NCBI GenBank assembly: GCA_905233945.1
Contig: CAJOFY010000010.1
Span: 44,930-108,929 of the forward strand
DNA length: 64,000 nucleotides
Origin: an uncultured bacterium
GTDB lineage: Bacteria; UBP6; UBA1177
Reading direction: 5' to 3'
The position numbers and the translations under genes are program-made. The notes under the pieces were generated by a model, which was not told the DNA's origin, did no database searches, and saw only the letters and a list, made by a program, of their open reading frames with translations. Shown one piece after another: positions 45,457 through 53,989 of the stretch (the stretch's first letter is position 1; each line of letters begins with the position of its first letter).

Positions 45457-46773
45457 ATGAAGAATTTTGCTTTTATTTTTGTTTCAATGCTTTGTTTTGT
45501 TTTTATTGCGTGTGCTTCGGATGATGATGAAGGGTGTGTCACTGTTCTTGACTGTCCGAGCGGTTATTCATGCATTGATTCTGTCTGCCGTCAGCCGGTT
45601 GCTGAACAGGATGCAGATGTTGCGGAAAACACAGAAGAAGTCACTGATTCTTCAATTGAACTTCCCGAAGAGAATTCTGACACGGAACTTCCTGGAGAAG
45701 TCGACGGTGATTCAGAAATTCCGGACGATATTACAGGTTGCCCGAACGGATGCAGCGGTTTTGGTGAATGTGATTTTGCAACCGGAAAGTGTACCTGTAA
45801 CGAAAAACACGGTGGTGAAGACTGTTCCGAATGCAAAGAAGGATTCCACTGGGAAGCTGTAGATGACGACGAAGACGGTGACGGTGCTGTTTCATGTGCC
45901 CCGAACAGAAAATGCAGTGATAAGCCCTGCGGTGAAGATGCAACCTGCTCGACACAAGGCAATACGGCTGTATGCACATGCTCAGGCAACTATACTGGAA
46001 GGTGGTGCAATGAGTGCAACGCAGGTTTCCTTATGAATAACGAAGGTATATGCAAGCCGGACTGCACAAAAATCACCTGTCAGGAACCGCAAAAATGCGG
46101 AATAGATTCCATAACCAATGAAGCTAGCTGTAATTCATGTGATGAATTTTATTCTGGTTCAGACTGTAAAAGCTGTGACATGGATCACTTCTGCAACGGT
46201 CATGCTACGGCGTGTGTTGTAGATGGTAACACTCCGAAATGCACTTGTGAGTCCAATTACACAGGTTCTGACTGCAGTATGTGTGCTTCAGGATACTTTA
46301 TGAGTGACGGTGTCTGTAAGAAAAACTGTGATATAAACAAGTGCTTTAAAACACACCAGTGCACAGGAACTAATCTCTTGGGATTTGAACAAACTACAAC
46401 AGTAACAGCTCATGGAAACTGCAACAATACGACAGGAGCGTGTGATTGCGATCCTGGCTGGATTACAGGAACATCAAACTTAGGTACAGGAGAAACAGTT
46501 CAGTGTGGATCTTTGATAAGTGTGTTCGAGACACTTAACAATGTCGAATGCACAGTATGTGATATTGATAATCCGCCTTCAACATATGCAGGAAGCGGCT
46601 GTCCAACAAATTGTTACTCTAATTTCTGTAATGGCACAGACACTGCAAATGGTCAGGGTACTTGTTATACTGAGCCTGAAACTCATAAAATAGCCTGCAA
46701 ATGTGCATCTGGTTACACGATGACCGGTGACAGCATATATTACGACGACAATCCGACCGGTCAGTGCGAATAA
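45457..46773 (+). CDS. Cys-rich EGF-like repeat lipoprotein
   Basis: The 438-residue protein has a lipobox signal peptide (VFIAC), a short Cys motif (CPSGYSCIDSVC), an acidic linker rich in E and D, and about seven EGF-like repeats with patterns such as CTCNEKHGGEDCSEC, CTCSGNYTGRWCNEC and CTCESNYTGSDCSMC. Repeats of this kind form disulfide-bonded rods, so the protein probably stands off the outer surface. GGGAG lies about 7 nt before the ATG. Its base composition in the last third is more AT-rich than the neighbours. No enzymatic domain was recognised. Confidence 0.85.
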   Translation: MKNFAFIFVSMLCFVFIACASDDDEGCVTVLDCPSGYSCIDSVCRQPVAEQDADVAENTEEVTDSSIELPEENSDTELPGEVDGDSEIPDDITGCPNGCSGFGECDFATGKCTCNEKHGGEDCSECKEGFHWEAVDDDEDGDGAVSCAPNRKCSDKPCGEDATCSTQGNTAVCTCSGNYTGRWCNECNAGFLMNNEGICKPDCTKITCQEPQKCGIDSITNEASCNSCDEFYSGSDCKSCDMDHFCNGHATACVVDGNTPKCTCESNYTGSDCSMCASGYFMSDGVCKKNCDINKCFKTHQCTGTNLLGFEQTTTVTAHGNCNNTTGACDCDPGWITGTSNLGTGETVQCGSLISVFETLNNVECTVCDIDNPPSTYAGSGCPTNCYSNFCNGTDTANGQGTCYTEPETHKIACKCASGYTMTGDSIYYDDNPTGQCE

Positions 46774-46787
46774 TCAGCTATTTTTTC

Positions 46788-46815
46788 TTGTCCTTTTAAA
46801 TTCCAGGTATACAAT
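46788..46815 (+). promoter_or_regulatory. Promoter of lexA
   Basis: TTGTCC (46788-46793), 16 nt and TACAAT (46810-46815). I see no inverted repeat that I can confidently call a LexA box here. Confidence 0.55.
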
Positions 46816-46847
46816 CAGACGTTAATGTTTTTTTTATTAGGTTAAAA

Positions 46848-47495
46848 ATGAAAGCATCTGACCGTAATAAACTTACCGAATCTCAGGCTAAAGTTTTGAA
46901 AACAATTACTGATTTTATTGCAGAAAATGGTTTTTCGCCGACTGCTAAAGAAATTTCGGAAATTCTGCATATAACGCAGACTTCGGTTTTTGAACAGCTT
47001 TCAAGGCTTGAGAAAAAAAGGTATATAACCCGCCAGAAAGGTGCCGCGAGAACTATCGGCATAATAAGCCAGCCTGAAAATGAAAATCCGGTTAAAAAAA
47101 TCAGTTCTGTGAAACTTGTTAAGGTTCCGGTTTTAGGGACTATTGCCGCGGGAGTTCCCATTTTTGCCGATGAAAATATGGAAAGCGAGATCCTGGTTGA
47201 CGAAAGCAGCATAGGAAAGGGGAGTTTCTTCGCTCTAAGAGTGCGTGGCGACAGTATGATCAATGCCGGAATCATGAATGGAGACCTGGTTATAATCAGA
47301 CGTCAGCCTCTTGCCGAAAACGGTGACATAATCGCCGCTTTGATTGATTGTGACGCCACTTTGAAACGCCTTTCGCTCAGTAACGGCGAGGTTTTCCTTC
47401 TTCCGGAAAACGAAAAATATTCTCCGATAAACGTTACATGCCGTGATGATTTCAGGATTTTGGGAAAAATGGTGACAACTGTCACGGTAATGTAG
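46848..47495 (+). CDS. lexA: LexA repressor
   Basis: The 215-residue SOS repressor has an N-terminal winged helix (FSPTAKEISEILHITQTSVFEQLSRLEKK) and the S24 autoprotease domain. The cleavage site is Ala101-Gly102 (IAAGVP), the nucleophile is Ser136 (GDSM) and the base is Lys173 (DATLKR). The recognition helix differs from the E. coli type, so the operator is likely different. The stop codon is part of a dispersed palindromic repeat. Confidence 0.94.
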   Translation: MKASDRNKLTESQAKVLKTITDFIAENGFSPTAKEISEILHITQTSVFEQLSRLEKKRYITRQKGAARTIGIISQPENENPVKKISSVKLVKVPVLGTIAAGVPIFADENMESEILVDESSIGKGSFFALRVRGDSMINAGIMNGDLVIIRRQPLAENGDIIAALIDCDATLKRLSLSNGEVFLLPENEKYSPINVTCRDDFRILGKMVTTVTVM

Positions 47496-47538
47496 AAACG
47501 TGCCCTGGTACGTCTCTAGGTACCAAGGTACGTTAAGA
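47492..47538 (+). repeat. Dispersed palindromic repeat, copy B with an inverted partner
   Basis: The first unit (47492-47521) has arms ACGTGCC/GGTACGT and matches copy A at 20437 over about 23 of 30 positions by eye. A second, inverted and more diverged unit (AGGTACC, AAGGTACGTT) overlaps it to 47538. The element supplies the lexA stop codon and may act as its bidirectional hairpin. Confidence 0.6.
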
Positions 47539-47552
47539 GTTTTTCAATTGTT

Positions 47553-47580
47553 TTGACAACCCTGCAAATACAGCTAAAAT
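47553..47580 (+). promoter_or_regulatory. Promoter of the LamB-like porin
   Basis: A perfect TTGACA (47553-47558), 16 nt and TAAAAT (47575-47580) are followed by AGGCGG and a T-tract. It is the best sigma-70 match in the window. Confidence 0.8.
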
Positions 47581-47609
47581 AGGCGGTTTTTTTGTGAGGT
47601 GTATGAGCT

Positions 47610-49094
47610 ATGAACAGTTTTTTCAAGCGTTTGTTTGTGTTTACGCTGTTTTTCCTTCCTTTGTTTCTTGCGGCTGAAAATGAACCAGCAGCAGAGGATA
47701 AAAAGCCTGAAACTGGAGAGGCTGCTGCGGTTTCCGGTGAAAATACGGATTCGGAAGTGAAGGCGGAAAGCGGTGAAAAGAAAAAAGATGACGGCAGAGG
47801 TTTCGTTTTCGGTTCCTACGGCAGAGTTCAGCCTGCCACAGATCTGCGCGGCGGCTCGCCTAAGTGGGTGAATATCGTCGGTCACGGCAGCAGGCTTGAG
47901 CAGGAAAGCTATGTCGAGCTCGATTTTGCATATCTTTTGCCGAAAATAGGGGACAACGGTCCGCTTTTTGATTTTGTTTCGACGCTTGCTTTTTCAGAAT
48001 CGCTTTTTCACAATAGCGGCAAATGGATTGCTCTGAACACAGTCAGAAACCTCTTTGTCCGTGCCGAAAACGTTTTCTATAAGCCGCTCGGTTTCTGGGT
48101 CGGAAGCAGAATGTACCGCGGTGACGACATCTATCTTCTCGACTTCTGGCCGCTTGACGACGACAACATTTACGGCGGCGGTGTTACTCTTCACTTCGAC
48201 AACTGGGGACTTGAGTATTACTTCGGTTTCAACAGGCTTGAAGTTGACTGGCAGTATCAGTCGAAAGAGGTCGTTTCGGATACTTTCGGCTCCGAAAGCA
48301 TAACATGGATGGACAGACAGCGCATCGTCACCGGTCTCAAATATCTGCACAGATACAATATTTCCGACAGTCTGGGTTTGAAATGGAAACTCATCGGCGA
48401 ATTTCAGAGAATCAGCTCAGGTGAAAAAAGCAACGACCCGCTGGATGAGGACAATTCAATCGTCTATCCCGAGGATTTCGGCTGGTCGATAGGCGGACAG
48501 CTCGGCCTTTTCGGATATGCGAAGAACAGTTTCACCGATATTTTCTTCAAATATTCGGGCGGTCTCGCTGCTTACGGCCTGATGAGCGTTCCGTGGGGAT
48601 TTGACCTTGATTACAAAACGAAAGACGCTCGGGAACTTCTTTTCGCTGTCACTTCAAACCTTGAAATCGGCTGGTTCGGCGCGATTTTCGGCGGCTATGT
48701 CCGTTCTTTCAGGGATTCGGACGGCAACAAATACGACAACGACGATTTTGTCGAATACACATTTTCAATCCGTCCGCATTTCTTCATTCACGAGTATTTT
48801 TACCTCGCTTTTGAAGTTTCGCACCAGCTCAAGGACATGAACGGCCTCGCGACTTTGAGCAACGGCGAAACCAAAAGTGTTATGCCGCAGGTCACGAAAT
48901 TCTCGCTCATTCCGATTGTCACTTACGGCGGCGGCAATTACGGACGCCCGCAGCTGCGTCTGGTTTACACACTGGCAGTCCAGAACGACGACGCCCGCTA
49001 TTCTTACAACAAAGAGGATTTCCGCGCGAAACACTCGGTTCTCCACTATTTCGGACTCAGTGCCGAGTGGTGGTTCAATGTTGATCACAGATAG
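47610..49094 (+). CDS. LamB-like carbohydrate porin
   Basis: The 494-residue outer-membrane protein has a signal peptide (FFLPLFLAAE), a ~50-residue Glu/Lys-rich linker, and a maltoporin-like barrel: FGSYGRVQPATDLRGG, SRLEQESYVELDFAY, VGSRMYRGDDIYLLDFWPLD and a terminal SAEWWFNVDHR. LamB proteins form trimers for maltodextrin or other sugar diffusion. No sugar transporter is adjacent, so the substrate is unknown. GAGG lies 11 nt before the ATG, rather far. Confidence 0.78.
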   Translation: MNSFFKRLFVFTLFFLPLFLAAENEPAAEDKKPETGEAAAVSGENTDSEVKAESGEKKKDDGRGFVFGSYGRVQPATDLRGGSPKWVNIVGHGSRLEQESYVELDFAYLLPKIGDNGPLFDFVSTLAFSESLFHNSGKWIALNTVRNLFVRAENVFYKPLGFWVGSRMYRGDDIYLLDFWPLDDDNIYGGGVTLHFDNWGLEYYFGFNRLEVDWQYQSKEVVSDTFGSESITWMDRQRIVTGLKYLHRYNISDSLGLKWKLIGEFQRISSGEKSNDPLDEDNSIVYPEDFGWSIGGQLGLFGYAKNSFTDIFFKYSGGLAAYGLMSVPWGFDLDYKTKDARELLFAVTSNLEIGWFGAIFGGYVRSFRDSDGNKYDNDDFVEYTFSIRPHFFIHEYFYLAFEVSHQLKDMNGLATLSNGETKSVMPQVTKFSLIPIVTYGGGNYGRPQLRLVYTLAVQNDDARYSYNKEDFRAKHSVLHYFGLSAEWWFNVDHR

Positions 49095-49150
49095 CGGTAG
49101 CTGAATCTGAAATTGCGCGGTTTTTTTATGATGTTTTTCAGGAGGATACA

Positions 49151-50038
49151 ATGCTTAGAATTGAAAAAGTTGCAGGAAAAGATGTTCTCATGGAATCGGA
49201 AATTCCTTTTTTGAAGCTTTTCAAAAAGGGCAAGGTCCGCGAAGTTTACGAGCTCGGCGAATATCTTCTTATTGCCGCGACCGACAGGATCAGCGCATTC
49301 GATGTCGTTATGAAGACAGGCGTTCCGTCGAAAGGGATCTATCTCACGCAGCAGTCGGCTTTCTGGTTCAAATTCATCCGCGAAAACGGTTTCAGCACCC
49401 ATTTTGTAAGCGATGACCTTGATGAAATAGCTGAAATCACGGGCGAAAAACGTCTTCTCGACCTTCCGTGGCTCAGAGGAAGAGTAATGCTCGGAAAACA
49501 CGCGGAAGTTCTTCCGGTAGAAGCTGTATGCCGCTTCAGAATCTTCGGTTCGGCAGTTTCGGCACTCAAAAACAACACCTGGATCTGGGACAAAATCGAA
49601 GCTGACGACTTCGCTGAAGGCTCGCTCATCAAAAACGGCCCGATTTTTACTCCTACCGAAAAATCGGAAACCGACGACAAAATCACTTTCGACCAGATGG
49701 CTACGCTTATCGGCTCGAAAGAGACTGCCCAGCAGATAAAAGACACCACGATCAGACTTTTCAAGCTCTGCCGAGACTATGCGCTCAAGAATTTCGGCTT
49801 CGAAATCGCGGACGGAAAGGTCGAATACGGCTTTATTGACGGCGTTCTCTCGCTTGTTGACGAGACTTTCACGAGCGACAGCGCCCGTTTCATCCCCGAC
49901 AAATCGAAGGAAGTTTTCAGAAAATGGCTCACCGACCACAACTTGAGAAAGGTCGCTGCAGTCCTTCCGGACGAAGTCGCAATGATGGTTTCTGACCTCT
50001 ACAGAAGCCAGTGCCTCGATATGAAGATCAAGCTTTAA
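49151..50038 (+). CDS. purC: SAICAR synthetase
   Basis: The 295-residue purine biosynthesis enzyme joins CAIR and aspartate using ATP. It shows FKKGKVREVYELGEYLLIAATDRISAFDVV, the conserved start of the fold, plus FIPDKSKEVFRKWL near the end. It is the ~295-residue form seen in eukaryotes and several bacteria, longer than the ~237-residue E. coli type. GGAGG lies 5 nt before the ATG. No other pur gene is nearby. Confidence 0.94.
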   Translation: MLRIEKVAGKDVLMESEIPFLKLFKKGKVREVYELGEYLLIAATDRISAFDVVMKTGVPSKGIYLTQQSAFWFKFIRENGFSTHFVSDDLDEIAEITGEKRLLDLPWLRGRVMLGKHAEVLPVEAVCRFRIFGSAVSALKNNTWIWDKIEADDFAEGSLIKNGPIFTPTEKSETDDKITFDQMATLIGSKETAQQIKDTTIRLFKLCRDYALKNFGFEIADGKVEYGFIDGVLSLVDETFTSDSARFIPDKSKEVFRKWLTDHNLRKVAAVLPDEVAMMVSDLYRSQCLDMKIKL

Positions 50039-50046
50039 GGTTTCCA

Positions 50047-50187
50047 TCATTTTTTCCTGCATTTCATCCGGCAATCAGACCCCATGCCGCATCCGCAGTC
50101 GCCGCGCATACGCTTTCTGATGATATTTACCAGGGCAAATACGAACATTGCCAGAAGCGCTATTGAGATGATGATCGTTGCCAGCAT
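50047..50187 (-). CDS. FeoB-associated Cys-rich membrane protein
   Basis: The ~46-residue peptide has one membrane helix (ATIIISIALLAMFVFALVNI) and a Cys-rich basic tail (CGCGMGSDCRMKCRKK). It matches the small FeoB-associated family often encoded after feoB. It starts 7 nt after the feoAB stop. ATG 50187 has AGG 6 nt upstream and leaves a typical short cytoplasm-facing tail. Confidence 0.85.
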   Translation of the reverse strand: MLATIIISIALLAMFVFALVNIIRKRMRGDCGCGMGSDCRMKCRKK

Positions 50188-50194
50188 AAATAAC

Positions 50195-52549
50195 CTACAT
50201 TCCGAGTGCGATCCCGATGAGGTATACAATAAGCGAGCAGAGCCATGCGATCACGCACTGCCATACAACAACACCAATAGCCCATTTTGCGCCGAGTTCG
50301 CGTTTTATCGAGGCAATAGCCGCGACGCAGGGGGTATAGAGAAGGCTGAACACAAGAAGGCTTGCAGCGGTTAGGCTCGTCATCATCGTTTCAACGCCGC
50401 CCGCGAACAGAATTTCCAGAGTCGAAACTACGCTTTCCTTTGCCATAAAGCCGCAAACGAGCGCAACGACGATCTGCCAGTCGCCAAGTCCTATCGGTCT
50501 CATGATCGGGGAAATCAATTGTGCTACGGATGCGAGCATACTCATTTCGGCATTCTCGACCAGTTGCAGTTTCCAGTTGAAGCTTTGCAGGAACCAGACA
50601 ACGATCGTTGCGACAAAAATAACCGTGAACGCCCTTTGCAGGAAGTCTTTGGCCTTTTCCCACAAAAGCTGCGCAGTGTTACGCACACCAGGCATGCGGT
50701 AGTTCGGAAGTTCCATCACGAAAGGTACCGCTTCGCCTTTGAAAAGTGTTCCTTTGTAGAGAAGGGCGATGAGTATTCCGACAAGAATTCCCAGAAGATA
50801 AAGACCTGTCATGATGAGGCCTCCGCGCTTCGGAAAGAAGGCGCTTACGAAAAAGGCGTATATCGGGAGTTTCGCCGTGCAGCTCATGAAAGGGGTGAGG
50901 AGGATCGTCATTTTACGGTCACGTTCGCTCGGAAGCGTGCGTGTTGACATGACGGCGGGAACAGAGCAGCCGAAGCCTACCAAAAGAGGAACTATGCTTC
51001 TGCCAGAGAGTCCTATTTTCCGCAGCAGTTTATCCATAAAAAACGCTACTCGCGCGATGTAGCCTGAATCTTCGAGCATCGAAAGAAAGAAAAAAAGCGT
51101 AACTATGATCGGCAGGAAGGAAAGCACGCTTCCCACACCTGCAAAGATACCGTCGATGATAAGTCCGTGAAGCACTTCGTTCACTCCTGCAGCCGCCAGA
51201 GCTGAATCCGTCACTTTCGTAAGCCAGTCGATCCCCGTTTCAAGAAGTTCCTGCAGCCATGCGCCGATCACGTTGAAAGTCAGATAGAAAATCGCCCCCA
51301 TGATCGCTATGAAACAAGGAATCGCCGTCCATTTTCCGGTCAAAACTTTGTCGATTTCCTGACTTCTTGCCCTCTCTTTACTTTCGTGCGGCTTTTTGAC
51401 GGTGAGGGAGCACAGCCTGTAAATGAAGGAAAAACGCATGTCGGCTATTGCCGCGCTCCTGTCTAAACCGCGCTCGCTCTCCATCTGCAGTATGATGTGT
51501 TCCAAAGTCTCCTTTTCGTTCACGTCAAGGTCGAGTTTGTGCAGTATCTGTTTATCGTCTTCAAGAAGTTTTGTCGCTGCGAACCGCACCGGAACACCCG
51601 CTTTTTCGGCATGGTCTTCGATCAAATGTATCGTTCCGTGAAGCGCGCGGTGGACTGCGCCGCCGCCCACGTCTTTGCCGCAGAAATCCTGGCGCAGCGG
51701 GCTTTCTTGAAATTTTGCGACGTGAACGGCGTGGGAGACAAGTTCTTCGATTCCCTGTCCTTTTTTCGCCGAAATCGGAACGACTGGAACGCCGAGCAGT
51801 GATTCCATTTTGTTCACGTCGATCGAACCGCCGTTTGCCGTAACTTCGTCCATCATGTTTAGCGCGACAACGAGCGGAATATTGAGTTCCAGAAGCTGCA
51901 TCGTCAGGTAGAGATTCCGTTCGATGTTCGTCGCATCCACGATGTTTATTATCGCATGCGGCTTTTCATTCAGGACAAAATCACGCGAGATAAGTTCCTC
52001 GGAAGAGTAGGGCGACATCGAGTAAATGCCGGGCAGATCGGTGATCTGCGTGTCTGCATGTCCTTTTATTGCCCCAGATTTTCTGTCGACAGTAACGCCT
52101 GGAAAGTTACCGACATGCTGGTTGGATCCGGTGAGGCGGTTGAAGAGCGTGGTTTTTCCGCAGTTCTGGTTTCCTACAAGGGCGAATGTGAGAACTGTGC
52201 CGTCAGGAAGCGGGTTTTCGCTGTTTTTGTCGTGGAATTTTCCGCTTTCGCCGAGTCCCGGGTGTTCGGTTGCGATCGAGTCTGCGGTTACGGAGCTTTG
52301 CCGGAATGCAGGATTTGCCGCATCGGCTTCAGTCACTTCTATCTGCTGTGCATCCGCTACACGCAAAGTCAGTTCGTAGCCGTGCAGCCTGAATTCCATC
52401 GGGTCGCCGAGAGGCGCGTATTTCACGAAAGTGATCTCCGCACCAGGAATTATTCCCATATCAAGAAAATGCTGGCGGAGTTCGCCGTTTCCTCCGAGTT
52501 TTTTGACCTGAACGGTCTCTCCGATCTTTATTTCGCGTAATGTCTTCAT
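50195..52549 (-). CDS. feoB: FeoA-FeoB fusion ferrous iron transporter
   Basis: The 784-residue protein fuses FeoA (SH3-like, residues 1-75) to FeoB. The linker (75-115) is polar. The G domain has G1 GNQNCGKTT (126-134), G2/G3 around GVTVDRKSG and DLPG, and the NMMDE motif. The GDI and membrane part has Gate motifs (LVGFGCSVPAVMSTRTL and FLQSFNWKL). It imports Fe(II) across the inner membrane under low-oxygen conditions. The fused form is common in anaerobes. The Cys-rich helper gene follows. Confidence 0.95.
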   Translation of the reverse strand: MKTLREIKIGETVQVKKLGGNGELRQHFLDMGIIPGAEITFVKYAPLGDPMEFRLHGYELTLRVADAQQIEVTEADAANPAFRQSSVTADSIATEHPGLGESGKFHDKNSENPLPDGTVLTFALVGNQNCGKTTLFNRLTGSNQHVGNFPGVTVDRKSGAIKGHADTQITDLPGIYSMSPYSSEELISRDFVLNEKPHAIINIVDATNIERNLYLTMQLLELNIPLVVALNMMDEVTANGGSIDVNKMESLLGVPVVPISAKKGQGIEELVSHAVHVAKFQESPLRQDFCGKDVGGGAVHRALHGTIHLIEDHAEKAGVPVRFAATKLLEDDKQILHKLDLDVNEKETLEHIILQMESERGLDRSAAIADMRFSFIYRLCSLTVKKPHESKERARSQEIDKVLTGKWTAIPCFIAIMGAIFYLTFNVIGAWLQELLETGIDWLTKVTDSALAAAGVNEVLHGLIIDGIFAGVGSVLSFLPIIVTLFFFLSMLEDSGYIARVAFFMDKLLRKIGLSGRSIVPLLVGFGCSVPAVMSTRTLPSERDRKMTILLTPFMSCTAKLPIYAFFVSAFFPKRGGLIMTGLYLLGILVGILIALLYKGTLFKGEAVPFVMELPNYRMPGVRNTAQLLWEKAKDFLQRAFTVIFVATIVVWFLQSFNWKLQLVENAEMSMLASVAQLISPIMRPIGLGDWQIVVALVCGFMAKESVVSTLEILFAGGVETMMTSLTAASLLVFSLLYTPCVAAIASIKRELGAKWAIGVVVWQCVIAWLCSLIVYLIGIALGM

Positions 52550-52612
52550 ATTTTATGCCTTTAATAACACATTTCAAAATATTAAAAGAACTCAATCAAA
52601 TTAGTTTTGAGG

Positions 52613-52640
52613 ATAATTGTTAGCTCTGACTAATAGTCAA
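52613..52640 (-). promoter_or_regulatory. feoAB promoter with overlapping palindrome
   Basis: On the minus strand TTGACT (52640-52635), a 16-nt spacer and AATTAT (52618-52613) lie 64 nt upstream of feoAB. The palindrome GACTATTAGTC overlaps the -35 region and could be an operator for an iron regulator. It does not match a canonical Fur box. Confidence 0.55.
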
Positions 52641-52754
52641 GGAAAAATCTAAAAATATTACAACAGCGGCAAGGTATAATGGTCAAGCATTTCTGGACAG
52701 AAAAATTCTCCTCAAAAGTGTTTTTTGCCATAGCATGAGCATCTATGCGTGACA

Positions 52755-53648
52755 TCATGCTGTCGCTCCCGTTTTCCAAAATTTAGAATTTTCGCTATAA
52801 ACCTCCAACGGAGTCTTGTAACCGTGAGCCGAATGACCTCTTTTGTAGTCATAAAACCTGAAATATTTATCGAGTTCGTTTCTCAAATGCGGCACTGAAT
52901 CGTAGCTTTTCAGGAATATTTCTTCATACTTAACGGTTCTCCAAAGCCTTTCGCAGTAAATGTTATCCAAAGCGCGGCCTTTACCGTCCATGCTTATTGT
53001 TACGCCTGCTTCCTCAAGTATGCCGCTAAAATCTGAACCGGTGAACTGCGATCCCTGATCAGTATTGAATATCTCTGGTTTTCCGTATTTTGCCAAAGCT
53101 TCCCGCAGTGCGTCACAGCAGAATCCGCTTTCGAGAGTCGTCGAAATCTGCCACGACAGGACATGACGGCTGTACCAGTCTATAACCGCTGCCAGATAAA
53201 CAACGCCTCGCGCCATTTTTATGTAAGTTATATCAGTGCTCCAAACCTGATTGACATGCGTTATATCAACATTCCTCAATAAATACGGATACTTTTTGTT
53301 CTGCTTGTTCGGCTTCGAAAGGTTCGGTTTCGGATGTATCGCATGGATATTAAGACTATCCATCAGCGATTTTACTTTGTAAGCCGATACGAAAACTTCA
53401 CGCTTTGCTAGTTCGTTCCTTATACGACGCTTGCCGTAAAACGGATAATCAAAATATATCTCTGAAATCAATGCCTTAACCCTGCTATCGAACTCTTCTT
53501 TTTCCGGATTACGAACCTTTTTGTAGTAGCAGGTCGATCTTGGTATGCCGAGCAGCTCGCATTGTCTGTACACCGGTATTCTGCCGTTGCCGCGCTCTAC
53601 CATCGAGCGTTTCTCCTCATTGCTCATTTTATCCCAAGTTGCTTGCAC
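52755..53648 (-). CDS. IS3-family transposase OrfB (catalytic)
   Basis: The 297-residue frame has an HTH_21 segment (YPFYGKRRIRNELAKREV) and an rve integrase core with the DDE residues in WSTDITYI, NTDQGSQF and YCERLWRTVKYEE. It overlaps orfA by 25 nt. A run of nine A residues on the minus strand (53657-53649), read as A-AAA-AAG, lets ribosomes slip -1 to make the OrfAB transposase. The GTG at 53648 is a possible internal start. Confidence 0.92.
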   Translation of the reverse strand: MQATWDKMSNEEKRSMVERGNGRIPVYRQCELLGIPRSTCYYKKVRNPEKEEFDSRVKALISEIYFDYPFYGKRRIRNELAKREVFVSAYKVKSLMDSLNIHAIHPKPNLSKPNKQNKKYPYLLRNVDITHVNQVWSTDITYIKMARGVVYLAAVIDWYSRHVLSWQISTTLESGFCCDALREALAKYGKPEIFNTDQGSQFTGSDFSGILEEAGVTISMDGKGRALDNIYCERLWRTVKYEEIFLKSYDSVPHLRNELDKYFRFYDYKRGHSAHGYKTPLEVYSENSKFWKTGATA

Positions 53649-53917
53649 TTTTTTTTTAGCCAGTCAACTTCGACTGTCAGTTGCCCAATCTGCTTTAAAT
53701 ATTCTTCTTCCTTGATTTTATTATCCTTTTTCTCTTTAGCACTCGTGTCGCTGAATATCTCGGGAAGACGCTCCAAAAACTCTTTCTTCCATACAGATAC
53801 CTGGTTCGGATGAACCTCGTAAATAGCGGCTATTTCCGCTATCGTTTTTTCTCCTTTCGCTGCCTCGAAAGCCACTTTTGCCTTAAACGCTGAATCGTGC
53901 ATCCTTAATCTCCTCAT
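53624..53917 (-). CDS. IS3-family transposase OrfA (DNA binding)
   Basis: The ~97-residue protein has a transposase-8 type helix-turn-helix (FKAKVAFEAAKGEKTIAEIAAIY, then HPNQVSVWKKEFLE) and a C-terminal leucine-zipper-like coil (LKQIGQLTVEVDWLKKK). I chose ATG 53917 with GGAG 8 nt upstream; ATG 53902 with AGGAG is also possible. It is needed for binding the IS ends. Confidence 0.88.
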   Translation of the reverse strand: MRRLRMHDSAFKAKVAFEAAKGEKTIAEIAAIYEVHPNQVSVWKKEFLERLPEIFSDTSAKEKKDNKIKEEEYLKQIGQLTVEVDWLKKKCKQLGIK

Positions 53918-53989
53918 TGTAAACTCTCCCATAACAAAGGTTAATCTATTTACACTTCAACCTCTGTCCAGTTTTTGTTTACCACTATA

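Larger units (their letters stand above)
52680..53984 (-). mobile_element. IS3-family insertion sequence, complete
   Basis: The element is about 1.3 kb with imperfect terminal inverted repeats: 52680-52701 (TGGTCAAGCATTTCTGGACAGA) and the complement at 53963-53984; both share TGGT, AA and CTGGACAGA. TATA lies one base outside each end (52675-52678 and 53986-53989), consistent with a 4-bp target duplication. It carries orfA and orfB with a -1 frameshift signal and looks intact and recently inserted. Confidence 0.88.

Noticed and set aside
49085..50074. 329-codon frame on the minus strand opposite purC
   Set aside because: It is antisense to a strongly conserved purC and shows no family motif or ribosome-binding site.
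52613..52640. Canonical Fur box in the feo promoter
   Set aside because: The GATAATGATTATC-type repeats are not matched; only a short GACTATTAGTC palindrome is visible.
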